DNA from: CAHJXF01 sp038240015
GTDB lineage: Bacteria > Pseudomonadota > Gammaproteobacteria > Burkholderiales > Burkholderiaceae_D
Length of the DNA: 29,871 bases
Reading direction: 5' to 3'
Assembly (NCBI GenBank): GCA_038240015.1
Contig: JBBSEF010000033.1
Coordinates: forward strand, 1 to 29,871
The notes under the pieces are model-generated. The model saw only the letters and a program-made list of their open reading frames with translations, did not search any database and was not told the origin of the DNA. A program made the translations under genes and the position numbers. Below are positions 24,436-29,871 of this stretch, piece by piece (the stretch's first letter is position 1; each line of letters begins with the position of its first letter).

Positions 24436-25338
24436 TCAGCGATCCCCGGGCATGACGCGCTCGCGCAACATGCGCAAGAGGTACTGACCGTACGCGTTTT
24501 TGGTCAACGGAGCGGCAAGCGCTTCGACCTGAGTCGAGTCGATCCAGCCGCTTCGGTAGGCGATCTCTTCTGGGCACGCGACTTTCAAGCCCTGGCGCTT
24601 CTCTATCGTCTCGATGAATTGCGCTGCCTGTAGCAGCGACTCGTGCGTACCGGTGTCGAGCCAAGCCATACCACGTCCCATGATTTCGACGGACAGGGCG
24701 TTGCGCTCCAGATAGTGCTTGTTGACATCGGTGATTTCGAGTTCACCACGCGCCGACGGTCTGATGCCACGCGCCACGTCGACGACGGACTCGTCGTAAA
24801 AATAGAGGCCGGTTACGGCGTAGCTCGAGCGCGGAGCTTGGGGCTTTTCCTCGAGGCTGATGGCGCGATTGTCGTCGTCGAACTCGACGACGCCGTAACG
24901 TTCGGGGTCGTTGACGTGATAGGCGAAGACGGTCGCGCCCGTCGCCCGTGCCGAGGCGCGCCGCGCGAGGTCAGGCAGGTCGTGGCCGTGAAAAATGTTG
25001 TCGCCAAGAATCAACGCCGAAGGCTGGCGCGCGAGGAAGCGCTCGCCAATCAGAAACGCTTGTGCAAGTCCGTCCGGAGAGGCCTGCACCGCGTAGTCGA
25101 TGCGCAATCCCCATTGCGAGCCGTCCCCGAGCAGGTCGGCAAAGCGCGGTGTATCCATCGGCGTCGAAATTACCAGGATTTCGCGGATGCCGGCCAGCAT
25201 CAGCACCGACAACGGGTAGTACACCATCGGCTTGTCGTAGACCGGGAGCAGTTGCTTGGAGACCGAACGGGTGATCGGGTAAAGCCGCGTTCCAGATCCT
25301 CCGGCAAGGATGATTCCCTTGCGCGGGACCGAACTCAT
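24436..25338 (-). CDS. rmlA: Glucose-1-phosphate thymidylyltransferase RmlA
   Basis: 300 residues from an ATG at 25338 that overlaps the rmlB stop (ATGA); the frame extends upstream only inside rmlB. The nucleotidyltransferase motif is GIILAGGSGTRLYPIT (8-23), followed by KQLLPVYDKPMVYYPL (28-43), LILGDNIFHG with the metal-binding Asp, VVEFDDD, and EEKPQAPRSSYAVTGLYFYD. The C-terminal half has RGMAWLDTGTHESLL. It condenses dTTP with glucose-1-phosphate to dTDP-glucose, the first and feedback-regulated step of dTDP-L-rhamnose synthesis. Its substrate could be supplied by the phosphoglucomutase activity encoded at 26602. Confidence 0.98.
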   Translation of the reverse strand: MSSVPRKGIILAGGSGTRLYPITRSVSKQLLPVYDKPMVYYPLSVLMLAGIREILVISTPMDTPRFADLLGDGSQWGLRIDYAVQASPDGLAQAFLIGERFLARQPSALILGDNIFHGHDLPDLARRASARATGATVFAYHVNDPERYGVVEFDDDNRAISLEEKPQAPRSSYAVTGLYFYDESVVDVARGIRPSARGELEITDVNKHYLERNALSVEIMGRGMAWLDTGTHESLLQAAQFIETIEKRQGLKVACPEEIAYRSGWIDSTQVEALAAPLTKNAYGQYLLRMLRERVMPGDR

Positions 25339-26414
25339 TCGGCCACCTCGGCGCCATATTGTGCGGAAATCCAATCGCGATAACTGCCATTCTTGACGTG
25401 CGCGATCCATTCGGGATGATCGAGATACCAGCGAAGAGTCTTTTCCAGGCCCGTCTCGAATGTTTCTTCGGGACGCCAACCGAGTTCTCGTTCCATCTTC
25501 GTCGCGTCGATCGCATAACGGCGATCGTGTCCCGGCCTATCCTTGACATATTGAATCTGATCGAGATAACGCCCCGATGATTTCGGCCGCATGGCATCGA
25601 GATGCAAACAAAGAGTCTCTATTACTTCGAGATTGGTTTTTTCGTTCCATCCACCGATGTTGTAAACCTGACCGGGTTCACCATCAGATAAAACTCGTTG
25701 AATTGCAACGCAGTGATCACCGACATATAACCAATCCCGCACATTTTTCCCGTCGCCATAAACGGGCAACGGTTTCCCCTCGATCGCATTGGAAATCATC
25801 AGGGGAATCAGCTTTTCGGGAAACTGATAGGGACCGTAGTTATTCGAGCAATTGGTGGTCAGTACGGGAAGTCCGTAGGTGTGGTGATAGGCGCGGACCA
25901 GATGGTCAGATCCCGCCTTTGAAGCGGAATATGGACTGTTCGGGGCATATGCCGTCGTCTCCAAAAAAGGCGCATCGCCCTCGTTGAGCGAACCATAGAC
26001 TTCATCGGTTGAAACATGCAGAAATCGAAACTGGTCCCGCTCGTTGGGTCCAAGTTTGCTCCAATAGACGCGTGTGGCCTCCAGCAATGTGAACGTGCCG
26101 ACCACGTTGGTTTCAATGAATGCACCAGGCCCGACAATTGAGCGATCAACGTGGCTTTCGGCCGCGAAGTGGACAATTGCAGAAGGTCGATGCTCTTCCA
26201 GCAAAGCCGTCATCGCTGTCTGGTCGCAGATATCTGCGCGAATCAGGATGTGCTCCGGATTGCCGGCTTCCTGCTCCAGATTTTCGGCATTTCCGGCATA
26301 GGTCAACTTATCGACATTGACGACCGCACTTTTCCCCAGGGACAACCAGCCGAGGACAAAGTTGGAGCCGATGAAACCCGCACCGCCTGTAACGAGTATT
26401 TTTTGTTCAATCAT
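25335..26414 (-). CDS. rmlB: dTDP-glucose 4,6-dehydratase RmlB
   Basis: 359 residues from the ATG at 26414 (MIEQKILVTGGAGFIGSNFV). The NAD-binding glycines are 10, 13 and 16. The dehydratase triad region STDEVYG (135-141) holds Asp137 and Glu138, and the SDR pair is Tyr162 and Lys166 in YSASK. FAAESHVDRSI, TTNCSNNYGPYQFPEKLIPL and GDGKNVRDWLYVGDH are characteristic of RmlB. It makes dTDP-4-dehydro-6-deoxyglucose, the second step of the rhamnose pathway. It is the first gene of the minus-strand polysaccharide operon, divergent from the phosphohexomutase gene 187 bp away. A start at 26540 in the same frame has no supporting features and would fall in the shared promoter region. Confidence 0.98.
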   Translation of the reverse strand: MIEQKILVTGGAGFIGSNFVLGWLSLGKSAVVNVDKLTYAGNAENLEQEAGNPEHILIRADICDQTAMTALLEEHRPSAIVHFAAESHVDRSIVGPGAFIETNVVGTFTLLEATRVYWSKLGPNERDQFRFLHVSTDEVYGSLNEGDAPFLETTAYAPNSPYSASKAGSDHLVRAYHHTYGLPVLTTNCSNNYGPYQFPEKLIPLMISNAIEGKPLPVYGDGKNVRDWLYVGDHCVAIQRVLSDGEPGQVYNIGGWNEKTNLEVIETLCLHLDAMRPKSSGRYLDQIQYVKDRPGHDRRYAIDATKMERELGWRPEETFETGLEKTLRWYLDHPEWIAHVKNGSYRDWISAQYGAEVAE

Positions 26415-26601
26415 ATGGGTCTTGTCTGCGGTGTCCGGTCGAGCCCGCAAAATGGCTTGAGGCGGGGACTTTCGGATTCTGAACCGGCGCGCGTCGAGGC
26501 CCGCGAAAGGTCGCCGGAGGCGCTGATAAACTGATCCCACATTCTATCAAACGCCGCTGGTGTTTTCCGTACTGCAACAATTTGGCACAAAGTTATTGCG
26601 C
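26415..26601. other. Divergent intergenic region between rmlB and the phosphohexomutase gene
   Basis: 187 bp that must carry promoters for both directions. A TAGAAT-like -10 facing rmlB is present (26546-26541), but no matching -35 was found, and nothing convincing was seen for the plus-strand gene. A short inverted repeat TGATA (26524-26528)/TATCA (26545-26549) is noted without assigned function. Confidence 0.4.
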
Positions 26602-27984
26602 ATGATCGAACAATCTATCTTCAAAGCCTACGATATCCGCGGGGTGGTCAGCCGCACATTGACTGCAGATGTGGTGAGGGATGTCGGGCGCGCTGTGGCA
26701 TCGGAGGCCGGGGCCTTGGGTCAGAAAGCCTTCGTGATCGGCCGAGACGGACGGCTTTCGGGACCCGAATTCGCGCGAGCGCTCGCCGAGGGCATCCGGT
26801 CCGCAGGTCTGGACGTGATCGACCTCGGGATGGTGGCCACGCCGATGGTCTATTTCGCCGCCGTCGAACTCGGCACGCAGTGCGGCGTGATGGTGACCGG
26901 CAGCCACAACCCCCCCGAGTACAACGGTCTCAAGATGGTCGTCGCTGGAGACGCCATTTTCGGAGAGCGCATCCAGACGCTTTATCGGCGCATCGTCGAG
27001 AACCGCTTCGAGTGTGGTTCGGGTTCGTACTCGACGCACGACATCGGTGAGGCCTACTACGCTCGCATCATCGGCGACGTGAAGATGTCATCACCGCTCA
27101 AGATCGCGGTCGATTGCGGCAACGGCGTGGCCGGCGCGTTCGCTCCGACGCTCTATCGAAAGATGGGTTGCGAAGTCGTCGAACTGTTCTGCGAAGTCGA
27201 TGGCACGTTCCCGAATCATCATCCGGACCCCGCGCATCCCGAGAATCTGCAAGACCTCATCGACCATCTCGCGACCACCGATACCGAGATCGGCCTCGCA
27301 TTCGATGGCGACGGCGATCGCCTCGGCGTGGTGACGAAGGACGGGCAAATCATTTTCCCCGATCGCCAACTGATGCTGTTTGCCGAAGATGTGCTGACAC
27401 GTCACCCGGGCGGCGAGATCATTTACGACGTGAAGTGCACGCGCAACGTGGCGCCCTGGGTCGAGGAACACGGCGGTCGTGCGTTGATGTGGAAGACCGG
27501 ACACTCGCTGATCAAGGCGAAGTTGAAGGAAACCGGGGCGCCGCTCGGCGGAGAAATGAGCGGGCACATCTTCTTCAAGGATCGCTGGTATGGCTTCGAC
27601 GACGGCCTGTATGCGGGCGCAAGGTTGATCGAAATTCTTACCAAGGCCAAGGCGAGCGGCAGGAATCCGTCGGACTTGCTCAACGCGTTGCCCGACGCGA
27701 TCTCGACACCCGAGCTGCAATGGAAGTTGGCCGAAGGCGAAAACTTCACGCTGATCGATCGGCTGCAGAAGGAAGCGAAGTTCGAGGGCGCTGAATCGGT
27801 CTCGATGATCGATGGCTTGCGCGTCGAATATTCAGATGGCTTCGGACTCGCGCGCTCGTCGAACACGACGCCGGTGATCGTGCTGCGCTTCGAGTCCGAC
27901 ACCGACGAAGGTCTGGCGCGGATTCAGAAGGACTTTCGGCGTGTGCTTCAAAGCGTCAAGCCGGGTGCGTCGTTGCCGTTCTAA
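26602..27984 (+). CDS. Phosphomannomutase/phosphoglucomutase (AlgC/ManB type)
   Basis: 460 residues from the ATG at 26602 (MIEQSIFKAYDIRGVV); a GTG at 26560 is in frame but would add an atypical tail. The four alpha-D-phosphohexomutase motifs are present: the phosphoserine loop VTGSHNPPEYNG with Ser101, the magnesium loop DGDGDR (235-240), the sugar-recognition loop GGEMSGH (316-322) and the phosphate-binding loop with RSSNTTP near the C-terminus. The length and N-terminal KAYDIRG fit the bifunctional AlgC-like enzymes. They interconvert glucose- or mannose-6-phosphate with the 1-phosphates through a 1,6-bisphosphate intermediate. The products feed dTDP-rhamnose (via glucose-1-P), GDP-mannose or UDP-glucose. 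It is transcribed alone, divergent from rmlB. Confidence 0.95.
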   Translation: MIEQSIFKAYDIRGVVSRTLTADVVRDVGRAVASEAGALGQKAFVIGRDGRLSGPEFARALAEGIRSAGLDVIDLGMVATPMVYFAAVELGTQCGVMVTGSHNPPEYNGLKMVVAGDAIFGERIQTLYRRIVENRFECGSGSYSTHDIGEAYYARIIGDVKMSSPLKIAVDCGNGVAGAFAPTLYRKMGCEVVELFCEVDGTFPNHHPDPAHPENLQDLIDHLATTDTEIGLAFDGDGDRLGVVTKDGQIIFPDRQLMLFAEDVLTRHPGGEIIYDVKCTRNVAPWVEEHGGRALMWKTGHSLIKAKLKETGAPLGGEMSGHIFFKDRWYGFDDGLYAGARLIEILTKAKASGRNPSDLLNALPDAISTPELQWKLAEGENFTLIDRLQKEAKFEGAESVSMIDGLRVEYSDGFGLARSSNTTPVIVLRFESDTDEGLARIQKDFRRVLQSVKPGASLPF

Positions 27985-28003
27985 CCGGATCCAGGCAGCC
28001 GGT

Positions 28004-29011
28004 TCAGTGCCCGTAATAACTCTTGAACCACGCCGCAAATCGCGCGAGCCCCTCGTCCAGCGTCGTTGACGGCGCGAAGCCCACAGCCGCGCGCAGCCTC
28101 GATGTATCGGCATACGTGTCCTTCACGTCGCCGTCCTGCATCGGCCGCATGATTTTTTCTGTGGACTTGCCGAGCATGCGTTCGAGCGTCTCGATATACG
28201 TCAGCAAGTTCACCGACTGGTGATTGCCGATGTTGTACACGCGCCATGGACCGCTGCTGGTGGCCGCATCAGGTGCGTGCGCATCGAATGCGGGGTCGGG
28301 CGCGGCGGGTCGGTCGAGTACGCGGATCGTGCCTTCGACGATGTCGTCAACGTAGGTGAAGTCGCGCGTCATGTCGCCATGGTTGAAGACCTCGATAGCC
28401 CGACCTTCCATGATCGCGCGCGCGAACAGCATCGGACTCATGTCGGGGCGTCCCCATGGCCCGTACACGGTGAAGTAGCGCAGCCCCGTGGTCGGCAAGC
28501 CGAACAGATGGCTGTAGCTGTGCGCCGTCAATTCGTTGGCCTTCTTGGTCGCCGCGTAGAAACTCACCGGATGATCGACCGCATCGGTTTCGGCAAAGGG
28601 CAACTTGCGGTTGCCGCCATAGACCGACGACGAACTCGCGTAGACAAGGTGCTTCACACCGTTGCGACGACATGCCTCGATCACGTTGGCGAAGCCTTCC
28701 AGATTGCTGTGCGTGTAAGCCGCGGGATTGACGAGCGAGTAGCGCACGCCGGCCTGCGCAGCGAGATGCAGCACCGCGTCGAAGCGCTGATGCTCGAACA
28801 GATGCGTGATCGCGGCCGCGTCGGCGATATCGATCTGCTCGAATTGAAAATCGCTTTTTGCCTGGAGTTGCATCAGCCGATCGCTCTTCAAGCGTACGTC
28901 GTAGTAGTCGTTGAGGTTGTCGATGCCGACGACTCGATCTCCGCGTGCGAGAAGTTTCTGCGACGCGAAGAAACCGATGAAGCCGGCGCAGCCGGTGACA
29001 AGAACGTTCAA
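28004..29011 (-). CDS. NAD-dependent epimerase, UDP-glucuronate 4-epimerase-like
   Basis: 335 residues from a TTG at 29011. The start is fixed by GGAG 9 bases upstream and a TTGA overlap with the preceding glycosyltransferase; no ATG fits. It opens MNVLVTGCAGFIGFFASQKL, with glycines 7, 10 and 13 for NAD binding. IDNLNDYYDVRLKSDRL (30-46) is the segment that marks UDP-glucuronate 4-epimerases of the LspL/Cap1J kind. The SDR motif has SSSSVYGG and the pair Tyr152/Lys156 in YAATKK; GLRYFTVYGPWGRPDM is also typical. The likely reaction is UDP-glucuronate to UDP-galacturonate, giving an acidic sugar for surface polysaccharide or LPS core. UDP-glucose 4-epimerase is a less likely alternative. Confidence 0.88.
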   Translation of the reverse strand: MNVLVTGCAGFIGFFASQKLLARGDRVVGIDNLNDYYDVRLKSDRLMQLQAKSDFQFEQIDIADAAAITHLFEHQRFDAVLHLAAQAGVRYSLVNPAAYTHSNLEGFANVIEACRRNGVKHLVYASSSSVYGGNRKLPFAETDAVDHPVSFYAATKKANELTAHSYSHLFGLPTTGLRYFTVYGPWGRPDMSPMLFARAIMEGRAIEVFNHGDMTRDFTYVDDIVEGTIRVLDRPAAPDPAFDAHAPDAATSSGPWRVYNIGNHQSVNLLTYIETLERMLGKSTEKIMRPMQDGDVKDTYADTSRLRAAVGFAPSTTLDEGLARFAAWFKSYYGH

Positions 29012-29871
29012 CGCGGCTCTCCAAATTGATGACCATCGTTCGCATCGATCTCTTCCGAACGCGCCGCAAGCCCGACATTGCCGCAAGCGCGGGCGTGAGC
29101 GTCGTTGTGCGCATGGTCGTGCGCATCCGCGTGCGCGTCGATCTGCATCGCGCGCAACTTCGCATACTTCGCAAAGCTGTTGAAGCAGCCGATCGCGATG
29201 TGCACCAGCCCCGGCAGCCCGTCGAGAAAACCGAGCCGCACGAGATAGAACTTGATGAAGCGCAGCGCGGGCGAGAGCAGCAATTGCCAGACATCCGCGC
29301 GCGCGCCGGCGCGATACAGCGCTTCGGCCTGAAGGCCGGTGTAGCGGTTCTGCTTGTCGAGATAGCTCGCGAGACTCTCGGCCGAGTGATGCATCAGCAC
29401 GGCGCGCTCGGGTAGGCGGCCGACGGGACCGTCGCTGACGACCTTCTCGTGTACGGCGTCGTCGCTCCATTGCGCATGACGCCTGTCGAAGAGGCGCAGA
29501 CTCCAGTCGGGGAAGCCTTCGCCGTGGCGAAGGTAGCGGCCCATGAAGCGGTTCGAACGCGGCATGCGCCATGCGGCATGCCGCGGATTCGCAAGAGTCG
29601 CAGCGATCGCTTCTGCAAGCGCGGGAGAAACTTCTTCGTCGGCGTCGACGCACAACACCCAGTCGTGTAGCGCCTGCGATACGGCGAATCGCTTTTGAGG
29701 GCCGAAGCCGCGCCACGCTTCCTCGATCACGCGCGCACCGTGTTGTCTCGCGACGTCGCGCGTCGCGTCGTCGCTGCCCGAATCGACCACGACGATCTCG
29801 TCGGCGAAGGCGAGAGAACGAAGACAGGGCGCGAGCTGCTCGCCCGTGTTGTAGGTGATCAGCACGGCCGA
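29008..29871 (-). CDS. Family 2 glycosyltransferase, WaaE/KdtX-like LPS core type; 5' end outside window
   Basis: 287 codons are seen; the frame is open to the window edge and reads SAVLITYNTGEQLAPCLRSL, so a few N-terminal residues are missing. GT-A features: VVVDSGSDDATRDVA, the donor-binding WRGFGPQKRFAVSQAL and the DxD motif VLCVDADEEVSPAL. Further on come NRFMGRYLRHGEGFPDWSLRLF and DDAVHEKV, typical of WaaE/KdtX-like beta-1,4-glucosyltransferases of the LPS inner core, followed by LASYLDKQNRYTGLQAEAL and a membrane-associating helix region. A His/Asp/Ala-rich tail (DNA 29095-29139) follows the normal family end, so the protein is longer than the usual 255 or so residues. It probably acts at the inner face of the inner membrane. 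It is translationally coupled to the epimerase gene. Confidence 0.85.
   Translation of the reverse strand, partial: SAVLITYNTGEQLAPCLRSLAFADEIVVVDSGSDDATRDVARQHGARVIEEAWRGFGPQKRFAVSQALHDWVLCVDADEEVSPALAEAIAATLANPRHAAWRMPRSNRFMGRYLRHGEGFPDWSLRLFDRRHAQWSDDAVHEKVVSDGPVGRLPERAVLMHHSAESLASYLDKQNRYTGLQAEALYRAGARADVWQLLLSPALRFIKFYLVRLGFLDGLPGLVHIAIGCFNSFAKYAKLRAMQIDAHADAHDHAHNDAHARACGNVGLAARSEEIDANDGHQFGEPR

Noticed and set aside
27983..28004. Inverted repeat AACCGG/CCGGTT between the convergent ends of the phosphohexomutase and epimerase genes
   Set aside because: A 6-bp stem with a 10-base loop and no T-run; it may be chance or a weak structure, not a supported terminator.
28347..29294. A 315-codon open frame on the minus strand overlapping the epimerase and GT2 genes
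   Set aside because: It is out of frame with two clearly recognised genes joined by a TTGA overlap, and its product is Arg/Ser-rich without motifs.

Overview
The window is a GC-rich, densely packed chromosomal stretch of a Gram-negative proteobacterium. The type II secretion order E-F-G-H-I-J-K-L-M matches Pseudomonas xcp and Xanthomonas xps, and the rmlB-A-C-D order is common in Burkholderia-like bacteria. A beta- or gammaproteobacterium is therefore likely, but the genus cannot be fixed from the sequence. No rRNA, tRNA, CRISPR array, transposase or prophage gene was seen.

Layout. (1) 1-7535, minus strand: a type II secretion operon from gspE to a gspM cut by the window edge; most junctions overlap. 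(2) 7536-7878: a divergent regulatory region with a good promoter facing gspE, a 41-bp dyad and a REP-like hairpin. (3) 7879-9393, plus: a cysteine-free, Thr/Ala/Val-rich secreted protein resembling S-layer or other abundant surface proteins, ending in a strong terminator. (4) 9498-15629, plus: a PKMT-type methyltransferase, a small methyltransferase, a polytopic GT-C-like membrane protein, a polyprenyl-phosphate sugar synthase-like GT2, an ArnE/F-like flippase and a zinc-ribbon methyltransferase. (5) 26414-15709, minus: rmlB-rmlA-rmlC-rmlD, wzm, wzt and a 1646-residue multidomain glycosyltransferase. (6) 26602-27984, plus: phosphomannomutase/phosphoglucomutase. (7) 29871-28004, minus: a WaaE-like GT2 (its 5' end lies outside the window) and a UDP-glucuronate 4-epimerase-like gene.

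How it fits together. The rml genes, the phosphohexomutase and the epimerase supply activated sugars (dTDP-L-rhamnose, hexose-1-phosphates, probably UDP-galacturonate). The giant glycosyltransferase probably builds an O-polysaccharide in the cytoplasm. Wzm/Wzt would export it, with the C-terminal domain of Wzt probably reading a chain-end modification. The 11.7-14.8 kb genes look like a separate lipid-linked sugar modification set. The type II system could carry the surface protein out, and the O-polysaccharide could anchor it, as known for Aeromonas S-layers.

The most interesting points are the fusion of methyltransferase, coiled coil and three glycosyltransferase-type domains in one protein next to an extended Wzt; a nearly exact 114-bp duplication inside its coiled coil; and a PKMT-type methyltransferase directly after the surface-protein gene.
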